The notes under the pieces are model-generated. The model was not told where the DNA came from. It searched no databases and saw nothing but the letters and a program-made list of their open reading frames with translations. Of a stretch of 30,637 nt of DNA, positions 6,955 through 15,972 are shown one piece after another. The translations under genes were made by a program, and so were the position numbers. The stretch is taken from the NCBI GenBank assembly GCA_964563925.1, contig CAZLZD010000050.1, positions 1 through 30,637 on the forward strand. Direction: 5' to 3'. The DNA is from JAUILA01 sp964563925 (lineage in GTDB: Bacteria > Bacteroidota > Bacteroidia > Cytophagales > Cyclobacteriaceae). How positions within the stretch are numbered: the stretch's first letter is position 1; the number at the start of each line of letters is the position of its first letter.

Positions 6955-6987
6955 CCCGAGGGCTGTAAACAAGCCTTCGGGTTTTTT
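6955..6987 (+). terminator. Intrinsic terminator after the BlaR1-like gene, partly bidirectional
   Basis: CCCGAGGGCT pairs with AGCCTTCGGG (one G-T wobble) around a seven-base loop, followed by six T. It lies 27 bases after the stop at 6927. The T tract runs into the stop codon of the convergent thioredoxin-like gene (6986-6988). On the minus strand the same hairpin is followed by TATTGAGTTTTT, so weaker termination in that direction is possible. Confidence 0.9.
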
Positions 6988-8140
6988 ATTCCCCTTCAAA
7001 AATTTCTTCCAGTTTGTTTTCAAGCTCCACACCACGGAGGTTTTTTGCAATGATCCGGCCTTCAGGATCCAGGAGAATACTGAAAGGGATCACATTGATA
7101 TCATAGATTTGTGCTGCCTCACTTTGCCAGAATTTCAGATCACTTACGTGCGTCCAGGTCAGACCATCTTCTTCGATGGCTTCCAGCCAATCAGCCCGGG
7201 TGCGGTCCAGCGAAACCCCAAACACCTCAAATCCCTGCTCATTGTATTTATTATAAGCCTTCACAATATTAGGATTTTCAAGCCGGCAGGGTTTACACCA
7301 TTTGGCCCAAAAGTCCACCAGGACATAATTTCCCCGCAGGGATGAAAGACTTACCGTATCCCCTTCCGGATTCGGGAGAGAAATTTCAGGGGCCATGGCA
7401 CCCACAGCCAGTTTCTTCATGCTTTCAACCTCCTCTACCCAGGACATTGCTTCCGGGGAATCGGGCATATCTTCCTCAACCAGATCGGCATACTCCGCGA
7501 TAAATTCATAATGCTTGTCCTTGTCGAGCACCCTGTTGGTGCGCAGGATCTCCACGGCGCCCAATGACGGACCAAGTTCCCTGATACTATCCCGGATGAC
7601 CCTCTTCACACTGTCATCAAACATGATATACTGCTGTTGCAGCTCACGCATTTTTTCCTCGTCACCGGACTGCCGGGCCTGCATGAATTCCTGGTTTATC
7701 TGCTGGACATACTCCGATGATTGCAGGGAAGAAATGGTATTCTGCACAAACTGAATAAAATCATGGTCCCGGCTTCCACGGATCTCGACAAAGCCCCTCG
7801 GGTCATTCCCATCCACATTCACCTCAATATCCTGGTCATCAAGGATCAGGTTTACCTGCTGTTGACCATAGAAGTTCAGTCGGTAAAAACCAGGGTTTGG
7901 GACTTCAACTGTTCCGGAATAGCTGTAGTCACTCTTATCCACCTCAAACGTATCCAGAGCAATAAACTGATTCCCCTCGGTGATTTTTTCCAGCACGATG
8001 TCGCCTTTCTGGTTGGGATATCCCACCTGGCCGGAAATCCTGATCTTTCCATCATCCTGCGCAGAGGCCTTTTCGCCGTTTCCATTGCAGGAAAAAAATA
8101 ACAATCCTGCGATTAATAGTGTAGTCATCCTTAGTATCAT
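6986..8140 (-). CDS. TlpA-like thioredoxin-fold lipoprotein with DUF4369-type N-terminal domain
   Basis: This 384-residue protein starts with a lipoprotein signal peptide (hydrophobic core, then LLFFSC with the lipid-accepting Cys at 18). An N-terminal DUF4369-type beta domain (about 33-125, GQVGYPNQKGDIVLEK) is followed by a helical linker. A redoxin/TlpA domain covers about 250-384, with the active site WCKPC (C282 and C285) and the cis-proline loop VIPFS (P352). It should act in the periplasm as a thiol-disulfide reductase anchored to a membrane. The start lies 7 bases after the gatB stop, so it is the last gene of an alaS-gatB-this operon. M5 is an equally possible start. The partner protein is not apparent. 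Confidence 0.87.
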   Translation of the reverse strand: MILRMTTLLIAGLLFFSCNGNGEKASAQDDGKIRISGQVGYPNQKGDIVLEKITEGNQFIALDTFEVDKSDYSYSGTVEVPNPGFYRLNFYGQQQVNLILDDQDIEVNVDGNDPRGFVEIRGSRDHDFIQFVQNTISSLQSSEYVQQINQEFMQARQSGDEEKMRELQQQYIMFDDSVKRVIRDSIRELGPSLGAVEILRTNRVLDKDKHYEFIAEYADLVEEDMPDSPEAMSWVEEVESMKKLAVGAMAPEISLPNPEGDTVSLSSLRGNYVLVDFWAKWCKPCRLENPNIVKAYNKYNEQGFEVFGVSLDRTRADWLEAIEEDGLTWTHVSDLKFWQSEAAQIYDINVIPFSILLDPEGRIIAKNLRGVELENKLEEIFEGE

Positions 8141-8147
8141 AAGCTGT

Positions 8148-9602
8148 TTAACCTAGTTTTTTACGCAATAGTTCATTTGCCAGCTGCGGGTTTATCTTCC
8201 CCTTGCCACGTTTCATCACCTCTCCCATAAAAAGCCCCAGCAGACCTTTTTTACCCTTCCGGTAGGCATCACGTTTTTCCGGAAACGCATTTACCACCTC
8301 CTCTACCAGCGCTTCAATCTCATCCTGGTCACTGTCCTGAATAAGGTTCATCTCTTTGGCCAGGGTTTCTGCCTCCGCGCCAGGGTTATCGATCATTGCC
8401 CCGAACAGGTGCTGTGACGCACTGCTGAAACTGACCTTTCCTGTTTCTACCAGGTCGATGAGCCGTGACAACCGCGACGGCGTCAAAGGAAATTCCTCCA
8501 CAGAAAGTCCATGCTCATTCAGCCAGGATTTTACCGGGCCCATCACCCAGTTGGATGCAGCTTTGTATTGCCCGCCATGCCTGGCCACTTCTTCGAAATA
8601 GGCGGCCACCTCCTTTTGTTCGGTAAGTACCCCGGCATCATATTCCGGCAATCCGTACTCACTCGTATACTTCCTGACGAGCTCACGCGGCAGCACCGGC
8701 ATTGACTGCCGGATATCATTCAGCCACTCTTCACTAATGACCAGCGGACTGAGATCAGGATCCGGAAAATAGCGGTAATCGTTCAGTTCTTCCTTTGTGC
8801 GCATGCCGGCGGTGGTTCCGCTGGCTGCATCAAATGTCCTGGTTTCGGAGAATATGGCTCTGCCTGCTTCCACCTCGGCAACCTGACGAAGGATCTCATG
8901 CTCCAGTGCACGCTGTACATTTCGCATGGAGTTCATATTCTTCACCTCCACTTTCTTACCGAAGGTTTCCGACCCTTTGGGCATAATGGAAATATTGGCA
9001 TCACAGCGCAGGGATCCTTCCTCCATATTTCCGTCACAAATGTCAAGGTACCGTACCAGCCGCCTCACCTCAGACATAAAAGCAAATGCCTCCTCCGGCG
9101 TATGAAGGTCCGGTTCGGTTACAATTTCTATCAGCGGCACACCCGCCCTGTTAAAATCAACAAGGGTGTCATTCTCCCCCGCCAGATGTATGGATTTGCC
9201 TGCATCCTCCTCCAGGTGAATGCGGTTCAGGCGTACTTCCCGCTCTGCTGCATCTTTAGGTGAAATCAATAAGGACCCTCCCAGGCAGATCGGGGCCCGG
9301 TCCTGGGTAAGCTGGTATCCCTTGGGAAGATCCGGGTAGAAATAATTCTTCCGGTCGAAAATTGTGTAGCGGCTGATCTCCGAATTACACGCCAACCCCA
9401 TGCGCATGGCATATTCCACCACTTTCTTATTTAGCTTTGGTAACGTACCCGGATGTGCCAGTGTAATGACCCCGATATTTGTATTCGGCGGATTGCCAAA
9501 GGCGGTACTGTCTGCATAGAATATTTTACTCTCGGACTGAAGCTGGGCATGCACCTCGAGTCCGATTACCACGGTATATTTATCCAGAATTTCCCTTTGC
9601 AT
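8148..9602 (-). CDS. gatB: Aspartyl/glutamyl-tRNA(Asn/Gln) amidotransferase subunit B
   Basis: This 484-residue protein matches GatB along its whole length. It has the N-terminal cradle-domain segments VIGLEVHAQLQSESKIF and FDRKNYFYPDLPKGYQ, the central EVKNMNSMRNVQRALE and DYRYFPDPDLSP, and the C-terminal helical tRNA-binding (YqeY-like) part ending in GKINPQLANELLRKKLG. With GatA and GatC it amidates Glu-tRNA(Gln) and/or Asp-tRNA(Asn) in the cytoplasm. gatA and gatC are not in this window, which is common where gatB is separated. The start lies one base after the alaS stop, so the two are very likely cotranscribed. Length and motifs are normal. Confidence 0.97.
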   Translation of the reverse strand: MQREILDKYTVVIGLEVHAQLQSESKIFYADSTAFGNPPNTNIGVITLAHPGTLPKLNKKVVEYAMRMGLACNSEISRYTIFDRKNYFYPDLPKGYQLTQDRAPICLGGSLLISPKDAAEREVRLNRIHLEEDAGKSIHLAGENDTLVDFNRAGVPLIEIVTEPDLHTPEEAFAFMSEVRRLVRYLDICDGNMEEGSLRCDANISIMPKGSETFGKKVEVKNMNSMRNVQRALEHEILRQVAEVEAGRAIFSETRTFDAASGTTAGMRTKEELNDYRYFPDPDLSPLVISEEWLNDIRQSMPVLPRELVRKYTSEYGLPEYDAGVLTEQKEVAAYFEEVARHGGQYKAASNWVMGPVKSWLNEHGLSVEEFPLTPSRLSRLIDLVETGKVSFSSASQHLFGAMIDNPGAEAETLAKEMNLIQDSDQDEIEALVEEVVNAFPEKRDAYRKGKKGLLGLFMGEVMKRGKGKINPQLANELLRKKLG

Positions 9603-9603
9603 G

Positions 9604-12234
9604 CTACAGTGAATTCACCCTCTTTTCAGCCTCCTCAACCACTTTATCAAGTCCGGACAGATCTTTACCCCCGGCCGTGGCGAAGAAAGGCTGTCCGCCT
9701 CCCCCACCTTTAATCTCCCTGGCAAGTTCGCGTACGATATTACCGGCATTCAGGTCTTTTGATTTCACGAGGGATTCATCAATCACCACTGAGATCTGAG
9801 GTTTACCGTCAATATCAGCGGCCAGCACCATAAAAAGATGCTCAATTTCATTTTTCAGTTCAAAGCTCACTTTCTTGAGCAGATCAGCCGAGGGCAGGGA
9901 TACCCTGGCGACCAGCGAATTCAGGTCACCGTGACTTTTTACCTGTGCCTTGATATCCTCTTTCACCCTGGCGGCCTGTTCGTACCTGAACTTTTCAACC
10001 GTTTTCTCCAGTTCGGACCGCTGCTCCAGCAATTGATTTATCGAGGCCTTCAGATCCGCGGGATTCTTCAGTAATTCACGAACCTCCCTGTTGAGCGATA
10101 CCTGTTTCCTGACAAACTCCTCAGCGCCTTCACCGGTTACCGCTTCGATACGCCGGATACCGGCAGAAATAGATGCTTCGCTCAGGATCTTGAAAAACCC
10201 GATGGTACCGGTGGCAGGCACATGCGTTCCGCCGCATAATTCCACGGAATAGGTATTATCAAACGAAATCACCCGTACAAATTCTCCATATTTCTCCCCA
10301 AACAAAGCCATCGCCCCCATGGCCCGGGCTTCATCCATCGGCACGGCCCGGTTTTCAACTTTCCGGATATTCTCACGAATTTTCTCATTCACCAGATGCT
10401 CCACTTCCAGGACCTGCTCGTCTGTCATTGCCTCAAAATGTGAAAAATCAAACCTGAGTAACTTGTCACTGACCAGGGAACCACGTTGTTCCACATGGGC
10501 ACCAAGTACCTTCCTCAGGGCTGCATGAAGCAGATGTGTAGCGGTGTGGTTACGCATAATCCTCTCCCTGCGTTCTTTATCCACCGATGCCTTAAATTCC
10601 AATTCGGGATGTTCAGGCAAGGCATGCACCTGGTGAATAATCAATTCATTCTCACGGGTTGTGTCCAGTACCTTCAGCGTCTCATTCTCCGAGACCAAAA
10701 GACCTGTATCCCCTGTCTGACCGCCGCTTTCCGCATAAAACGGGGTTTTATCGAGGACCACCTGGAAGACATCCTTCCCTTTCTTCTTAATGATCCGATA
10801 CCGGAGAATATGGGACAGGGTGCTGAACTCGTCATACCCGGTAAATAAGGTGCTATCCCCTTCCTTTACGATATGCCAATCCCCGGTTTCCCTGGCTGCA
10901 TCAGCCTTGGACCTTGATCTTTGTCCGGCCATGGCCTTTTTAAACCCGGCCTCATCCACCTTTAATCCATACTCCTTTACAATCAGGGAAGTCAGGTCGA
11001 CCGGGAAACCAAACGTATCATATAATTCAAATACCTGGTCACCGGGGATTATCCCCGATCCGCTTTCCATGAGCGAGGTGCGGATGGACTCCAGTTTCTT
11101 CAGGCCGTTTTCCAGTGTCTTAAGGAATGATTCCTCTTCCTTGCTCACTACCCTTTTAACAAAATCGGCTTGTTCGGCAAGTGTCGGAAAAACTTCCCTG
11201 GTCTGGTCTACCAGGATGTCCACCAGGCTGTACAGCACGGGTTCCTTAAAGCCCAGGAAAGTGTATCCATACCTTACGGCCCGGCGCAATATCCGGCGGA
11301 TGACATAGCCGGCCCCGGTATTGGACGGGAGCTGTCCGTCCGACACCGCAAAGGCAATCGCCCGGATATGGTCGGCCATTACCCGGATCGCAATATCTTT
11401 CTGCTGATCTTCACCGTATTTAACGGCTGCCAGGGAAGTCAGGTGCCCGATCAGCGGGGTAAACACGTCGGTGTCATAATTCGACTTTTTCCCCTGTATG
11501 GCCATGCAAAGACGCTCGAAGCCCATGCCGGTATCCACATGTTTCGCAGGAAGGAATTTGAGCGAGCCATCGGCCATCCGGTTAAACTCCATAAATACGA
11601 GGTTCCAGATCTCAACCACGAGCGGATGATCTTTATTGACCAGGTCCCGGCCGGGCACCTGCTTCACCGCATCATCATCGCGCAGGTCGATATGGATTTC
11701 AGAACACGGGCCACAGGGACCGGTATCACCCATCTCCCAGAAATTATCCTTTTTCGACCCATACAGGATACGGTCTTCCGGGATAATTTCCTTCCAGTAA
11801 TCAAATGCATCCTGGTCCACACCAAGGTTATCCTCCTTATCCCCTCCAAAAACCGTTACATACAACCGGGATTCGGGCAAATCATATTCCTTTGTAAGAA
11901 GCTCCCACGCCCAGGCAATAGCCTCCTGCTTGAAATAGTCGCCAAATGACCAGTTTCCAAGCATTTCAAACATGGTGTGGTGATACGTATCGAGTCCTAC
12001 CTCCTCCAGGTCATTGTGTTTGCCGGATACCCGCAGACACTTTTGCGTATCTGCCGCCCGGTTGAACGGCGGCTTCTGATTTCCCAGGAAGTAATCCTTA
12101 ACCTGGTTCATACCCGCATTGGTAAACATCAGGGTGGGATCATCCTTGTTGACGAGCGGGGCGGAGGGAACAATCTGGTGTCCCTTACTCTTAAAAAAAT
12201 CGAGAAATTTCTGACGGATTTCCTGGGCGTTCAT
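9604..12234 (-). CDS. alaS: Alanyl-tRNA synthetase
   Basis: This 876-residue protein is a complete AlaRS that charges tRNA(Ala). The class II catalytic core starts at the N-terminus (IRQKFLDFFKSKGHQIVPSA, FTNAGMNQVKDYFLG). The editing domain has both zinc and deacylation motifs, HTATH (H563, H567) and CGGTH (C667, H671). The C-terminal C-Ala domain ends with the glycine-rich GGGGGQPFFATAGGKD. It is the first gene of the minus-strand operon with gatB and a TlpA-like lipoprotein, and it is divergent from the M23 peptidase genes, an arrangement often seen in Bacteroidota. No anomalies were seen. Confidence 0.98.
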   Translation of the reverse strand: MNAQEIRQKFLDFFKSKGHQIVPSAPLVNKDDPTLMFTNAGMNQVKDYFLGNQKPPFNRAADTQKCLRVSGKHNDLEEVGLDTYHHTMFEMLGNWSFGDYFKQEAIAWAWELLTKEYDLPESRLYVTVFGGDKEDNLGVDQDAFDYWKEIIPEDRILYGSKKDNFWEMGDTGPCGPCSEIHIDLRDDDAVKQVPGRDLVNKDHPLVVEIWNLVFMEFNRMADGSLKFLPAKHVDTGMGFERLCMAIQGKKSNYDTDVFTPLIGHLTSLAAVKYGEDQQKDIAIRVMADHIRAIAFAVSDGQLPSNTGAGYVIRRILRRAVRYGYTFLGFKEPVLYSLVDILVDQTREVFPTLAEQADFVKRVVSKEEESFLKTLENGLKKLESIRTSLMESGSGIIPGDQVFELYDTFGFPVDLTSLIVKEYGLKVDEAGFKKAMAGQRSRSKADAARETGDWHIVKEGDSTLFTGYDEFSTLSHILRYRIIKKKGKDVFQVVLDKTPFYAESGGQTGDTGLLVSENETLKVLDTTRENELIIHQVHALPEHPELEFKASVDKERRERIMRNHTATHLLHAALRKVLGAHVEQRGSLVSDKLLRFDFSHFEAMTDEQVLEVEHLVNEKIRENIRKVENRAVPMDEARAMGAMALFGEKYGEFVRVISFDNTYSVELCGGTHVPATGTIGFFKILSEASISAGIRRIEAVTGEGAEEFVRKQVSLNREVRELLKNPADLKASINQLLEQRSELEKTVEKFRYEQAARVKEDIKAQVKSHGDLNSLVARVSLPSADLLKKVSFELKNEIEHLFMVLAADIDGKPQISVVIDESLVKSKDLNAGNIVRELAREIKGGGGGQPFFATAGGKDLSGLDKVVEEAEKRVNSL

Positions 12235-12366
12235 AGTGCAAAAAAGCTGATTATCTTACAGAATACGGAATCGGCTGTTAAAATAATATATATTGCGTAC
12301 GGTGTCTAAAGGAGAAACCGGACTTAAAAGCCATAATTTTTTAATTGCAAAACCGTTTCAGAGGCA

Positions 12367-12374
12367 CAAAAATA
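12367..12374 (-). promoter_or_regulatory. Possible -7 element for alaS (TATTTTTG)
   Basis: On the minus strand TATTTTTG matches TAnnTTTG and lies 132 bases before the alaS start. No TTTG is found 19-20 bases upstream of it, so the assignment is weak. The rest of the 162-base divergent spacer shows no convincing promoter for the M23 gene on the plus strand. Confidence 0.25.
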
Positions 12375-12396
12375 GAAGTTTTTAGCGAAGGATTAT

Positions 12397-13371
12397 ATGG
12401 CTAGAATAAAATATACGTACGATACGGACTCTTGCCGGTACGAGCGGGTCAGACGCTCCGGACTTGATGTTTTACTGAATTCCCTGGGTTACCTGGCGTC
12501 GGCGGTGATCATCGGCCTTGTCATTGTGCTTGTCTATAACTTCTATTTCGAGACTGAATTGACCCGTACCCTCAAAAAAGAGAACGAAGCAATGGAAAAA
12601 CATTACACCAGCCTCAAAGGCGAACTGGTGGATGTGGAAAAAGTTATATCCGCCTTGCGGGAAAGGGATACCAAAATTTACAAGCGGATCTACGAAGCCG
12701 AGCCGCTCACGGATAATGACGAAACCAGGCTGGCCAATGTCACCCTCAGGGAACTGATCGAGAACGGCTGGGACAATGAGTCGTATGTTCAGGAAACCAA
12801 GGACAAAATAGAGGATATTCTCAGTAACTCTTCCACGGCGAAACTGAACGAGATTTCCAAACTTGTTAAGGAAAAAACAGAAATGCTTGCCGCCCTGCCG
12901 GCGATTCAGCCGGTCCATAACCCGGACCTGACCAAACTGGCTTCCGGATTTGGAATGCGTATCAACCCCTTCCACAAGGGACGGGTCATGCACCGGGGCA
13001 TTGATTTCGCTGCGCACCGCGGCGAAGCGGTCGTTTCTACCGGGGCGGGTACGGTCGTGGTTGTGAAGGAGAATGTTAACCTGGAAACCGGTTACGGAAA
13101 TTATGTGGAAATTGATCATGGCTTCGGCTATGTGACCAAATATGCCCACCTGCAGGAGATCACCGTCAGGCGTGGACAAAAAGTCGGTCGTGGTGAACAG
13201 ATAGCAACCGTGGGCAGTTCCGGCGGGTCCGTGGCACCACATGTCCATTACGAGGTGATACGGGAAGGCGAAAAGATTGACCCAATACATTTTTTTATAA
13301 ACGGAATAAACGATCATCAATTCCGAGAATTACGAAAACGAGCAAAGCAGGAAAACCAGGCGTTCGACTGA
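12397..13371 (+). CDS. M23 family membrane-anchored peptidoglycan endopeptidase (first of a tandem pair)
   Basis: This 324-residue protein has a short cytoplasmic N-terminus (MARIKYTYDTDSCRYERV), one membrane segment at about 27-50, a coiled-coil-rich stalk at about 52-165 and a C-terminal LytM/M23 domain. All lysostaphin-type zinc and catalytic residues are present: H199 and D203 (HRGID), H251 (YAHL), and H282 with H284 (HVH). It should cut peptide cross-links of peptidoglycan in the periplasm, or regulate such cutting. A paralogue of nearly equal length follows after 31 bases. The alaS / M23 / MerR neighbourhood is common in the phylum. The specific cell-wall role (shape, division) cannot be read from the sequence. 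Confidence 0.92.
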   Translation: MARIKYTYDTDSCRYERVRRSGLDVLLNSLGYLASAVIIGLVIVLVYNFYFETELTRTLKKENEAMEKHYTSLKGELVDVEKVISALRERDTKIYKRIYEAEPLTDNDETRLANVTLRELIENGWDNESYVQETKDKIEDILSNSSTAKLNEISKLVKEKTEMLAALPAIQPVHNPDLTKLASGFGMRINPFHKGRVMHRGIDFAAHRGEAVVSTGAGTVVVVKENVNLETGYGNYVEIDHGFGYVTKYAHLQEITVRRGQKVGRGEQIATVGSSGGSVAPHVHYEVIREGEKIDPIHFFINGINDHQFRELRKRAKQENQAFD

Positions 13372-13402
13372 ACAAGACAGAGAATTTTTTTAGATAGAGA
13401 AG

Positions 13403-14380
13403 ATGGCCAAAATAACGTACTACTATAACACCGAAACGTGCAATTACGAACCGGTGAAGGTGACCAGGAAGGATATGTTCTTTCAGATCCTTGGCTTCCT
13501 CGCAATTTCCGGGGTGATTGCGGCCGGTTTGATCTATGTGTACCAGGCCAATTTCCGCTCCCTGAAGGAAACCCGGCTTCTTGAGGAAAACCAGCGCTTG
13601 TCTCTTGACTGGCAAATACTTGACGAAGAACTCGATGCAGCATACAGCGTGGTCAAGGAACTTGAATTTAAGGACGATGAGATTTACCGCGTAATCCTGG
13701 ATACAGAACCCATTCCGGTCTCTGTACGGGAAGGTGGTATCGGGGGTACCAACCGGTATGGCGATATCCTGCGGGAGAATATTCGTCAGAAAGACCTGAT
13801 CCTGCGCACCTACCAGGAACTGGATAACCTCAAGAAAAAGCTGTACATCCAAAGTAAGTCGTACGATCATATTTCCGAGTTACTGGAGGAAAAAGAACGC
13901 ATGTGGGCCAGCCGGCCGGCCATCCAGCCTATCAGTAATGAAGAACTTGTACGCATTGCAAGCGGTTTCAACCCGGCCCGTTTCAACCCGGTTGCCAAGC
14001 GGGTCATGCCACACAAGGGGATTGATTTCACGGCATCCAAAGGAACCCCCATCTATGCCACAGGGGACGGAGTGATCAATAAGGTCTACCGGTCTGCCTC
14101 GTATGGAAACGTGGTATTCCTTAATCACGGCTACGGGTATCAGACCCGGTATGCCCACATGAGCAAATTCAATGTAAAGCCGGGCGAGCGCGTACGGCGC
14201 GGACAGGTGATCGGGTATGTGGGAAATACAGGAAGATCGGTTTCTGACCATCTCCATTACGAGATACTTTTTAAAGGTCAGCACATTAATCCCATTAATT
14301 TCTTCCAGCGTGACCTTAGTAATGAGGAGTATGAGAAGCTCATCGAGATCTCTGAACAATCACACGAAGTACTGGATTAA
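13403..14380 (+). CDS. M23 family membrane-anchored peptidoglycan endopeptidase (second of a tandem pair)
   Basis: This 325-residue paralogue of the preceding gene has the same plan: a cytoplasmic segment MAKITYYYNTETCNYEPVKV, a membrane helix at about 27-48, a coiled-coil stalk and a C-terminal M23 domain. The catalytic set is complete: H204 and D208 (HKGID), H252 (YAHM), H283 and H285 (HLH). The N-terminal motif (Y-x-Y, then D/N-T-D/E-x-C-x-Y-E) is shared with its neighbour although it faces the cytoplasm, which suggests a common inner partner. The stalks differ strongly, so this is an old duplication and the products may form a heteromer. A GAGAAG ribosome-binding-like stretch precedes the ATG. 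Confidence 0.92.
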   Translation: MAKITYYYNTETCNYEPVKVTRKDMFFQILGFLAISGVIAAGLIYVYQANFRSLKETRLLEENQRLSLDWQILDEELDAAYSVVKELEFKDDEIYRVILDTEPIPVSVREGGIGGTNRYGDILRENIRQKDLILRTYQELDNLKKKLYIQSKSYDHISELLEEKERMWASRPAIQPISNEELVRIASGFNPARFNPVAKRVMPHKGIDFTASKGTPIYATGDGVINKVYRSASYGNVVFLNHGYGYQTRYAHMSKFNVKPGERVRRGQVIGYVGNTGRSVSDHLHYEILFKGQHINPINFFQRDLSNEEYEKLIEISEQSHEVLD

Positions 14381-14421
14381 AATTTATTCATCGTCTGTTC
14401 ATTAAGAACGGAGCCAATGTA

Positions 14422-14429
14422 TATTTTTG
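14422..14429 (+). promoter_or_regulatory. Putative -7 element (TATTTTTG) just before the CapA-like gene
   Basis: TATTTTTG matches TAnnTTTG and ends only 4 bases before the ATG at 14434, implying a very short or leaderless mRNA. No TTTG occurs at the expected -33 distance (GTTC is nearest), so the call is tentative. Confidence 0.4.
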
Positions 14430-14433
14430 CCGC

Positions 14434-15621
14434 ATGAAAAAATTCGGGAATGCCTTTTTTATTTACGTTTCGCTGCTCGCAGGACTCTCCTCCTGCGGTG
14501 GTGTTCGTCAGACGGCACTGATCCCGGATGTGGAGCCCATCAAAAAAGAGCCTCTCACCCTGCACGGTCCGCTGCCGAAGGTTGAATTCAGGGTGATCAC
14601 TCCCGAAGATATCACACGCCGCCGCACAGCTGGCAGAGACACCGTCAGCCTGATCGGTGTCGGCGATATGATGCTGGGCACAAATTTTCCTGACCCGTCC
14701 TACCTTCCCGGCAACCGCGGAAAGGATTTGCTGCGCGAGGTCACACCATTTCTTCAAAATGCCGATGTCACGTTTGGTAATGTGGAAGGGGTTATCCTCA
14801 ATGAGGGCGGCGATGCTAAAAAATGCAAAGATCCCTCTATATGCTATATATTCCGGTCGCCGGAGTGGCTTGCCCCGCGATTTGCTGAAGCAGGATTTGA
14901 CGTCATGAGCACCGCCAATAACCACGCAGGGGATTTCGGAGATCCCGGCAGGTTCAACACCCAAAGGGTTCTGGATTCACTCGGAATGGCCCATGCCGGT
15001 CAGCAAAATACGCCCTATACTTTTTTTGTGCGCAACGGTCTGCTGTTTGGGTTTGCTGCATTCTCCCCCAATACCGGCACCATGAGTATCAACGACATCC
15101 CCGGAGCAAAGAAAATTGTGCATCACCTTGATTCACTGGCTGATATCGTGATCGTTTCCTTCCACGGGGGCGCCGAGGGGAGCGACTACCAGCACGTACC
15201 CCGGGAAAATGAAATATTCTACGGAGAAAACCGCGGCGACGTATATGCCTTCTCACACGCTGTGATCGATGCAGGAGCTGACGTGGTCTTCGGGCACGGT
15301 CCGCATGTCACCAGGGCCATTGAAGTATACAATAACCGGTTCATTGCCTACAGCCTCGGAAACTTCTGTACGTATGCCCGGTTTAACCTGCGTAATGAAA
15401 ACGGACTTGCCCCGATCATGAAAGTTTATACCGGGCCGGATGGCAAATTTCTCTATGGAGAAATCACCCCGGTAATACAGCGCGGAGAAGGCGGCCCATC
15501 CCTTGATTCTGAGGGCCGTGTGATTAAAGTAATACAAGAGCTGACCAAAAAAGACTTCCCTGAAGGTCAGGTTTCTATTGACGATACTGGAAGAATTCAT
15601 TATCTTCCCAAAGAATTCTGA
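14434..15621 (+). CDS. CapA-family (poly-gamma-glutamate synthesis-type) metallophosphatase-fold lipoprotein
   Basis: This 395-residue protein starts with a lipoprotein signal ending in LSSC (lipidated Cys at 21). The mature part matches the CapA / PGA_cap family (PF09587), with SLIGVGDMMLG, FGNVEG, STANNHAGDFG, VSFHGGAEG, FGHGPHVTRAIE and AYSLGNF in the usual order. These supply the Asp, Asn and His ligands of a calcineurin-like dinuclear metal site. The family includes capsule poly-gamma-glutamate proteins, but many members act on unrelated surface polymers. No capB, capC or other capsule gene is nearby, so I assign only the family. It lies between the M23 pair and a MerR gene, 3 bases before the latter, which suggests an envelope role. 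Confidence 0.85.
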   Translation: MKKFGNAFFIYVSLLAGLSSCGGVRQTALIPDVEPIKKEPLTLHGPLPKVEFRVITPEDITRRRTAGRDTVSLIGVGDMMLGTNFPDPSYLPGNRGKDLLREVTPFLQNADVTFGNVEGVILNEGGDAKKCKDPSICYIFRSPEWLAPRFAEAGFDVMSTANNHAGDFGDPGRFNTQRVLDSLGMAHAGQQNTPYTFFVRNGLLFGFAAFSPNTGTMSINDIPGAKKIVHHLDSLADIVIVSFHGGAEGSDYQHVPRENEIFYGENRGDVYAFSHAVIDAGADVVFGHGPHVTRAIEVYNNRFIAYSLGNFCTYARFNLRNENGLAPIMKVYTGPDGKFLYGEITPVIQRGEGGPSLDSEGRVIKVIQELTKKDFPEGQVSIDDTGRIHYLPKEF

Positions 15622-15624
15622 TTC

Positions 15625-15963
15625 ATGCCCTACAAAGAGAAGAAAATAGAGAAAAAATACTTCGCCATTGGTGAGGTGGCTGAGATGTTTGATGTGGCGC
15701 CTTCCTTAATCCGCTTCTGGGAAGGAGAATTTGACATCATCCGCCCAAAGAAAAACCGCAAAGGCAATCGTCAGTTTACCAAAGAAGATATTGAGAATGT
15801 CCGTCTGATTTTCCATCTAGTGAAGGAGAAAGGATTTACCCTGCAGGGCGCGAAGGACATGATCAAAAACGACAATGGCACCATGAAGGACAAGATGGAG
15901 ATTATTGATTCGCTGACCGCAGTGAGATCCTTTCTCAAGGAACTCAGGTCGCAGATCAAATAA
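15625..15963 (+). CDS. Small MerR-family transcriptional regulator
   Basis: This 112-residue protein has the MerR winged helix-turn-helix at about 12-80: KYFAIGEVAEMFDVAPSLIRF, then WEGEF, the wing NRKGNRQFTKEDIENV, and LVKEKGFTLQGAKDMI. A short C-terminal helix follows in place of an effector domain, so no ligand is implied. Proteins of this size next to alaS and M23 genes are typical of Bacteroidota. The target is unknown. It starts 3 bases after the CapA-like stop and ends 9 bases before dprA, so it is probably within one transcription unit. Confidence 0.92.
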   Translation: MPYKEKKIEKKYFAIGEVAEMFDVAPSLIRFWEGEFDIIRPKKNRKGNRQFTKEDIENVRLIFHLVKEKGFTLQGAKDMIKNDNGTMKDKMEIIDSLTAVRSFLKELRSQIK

Positions 15964-15972
15964 TATCCTTCT

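Noticed and set aside
11170..11949. Plus-strand open frame of 259 codons inside alaS
   Set aside because: alaS is complete and conserved on the other strand; the frame has no recognisable domain or leader.
12472..13320. Long minus-strand open frame opposite the first M23 gene
   Set aside because: It is a shadow of a well-supported gene with all catalytic motifs, and its translation resembles no family.
14434..15621. Poly-gamma-glutamate capsule operon
   Set aside because: Only the CapA-like phosphatase-fold protein is present; no capB or capC homologue is in the window.
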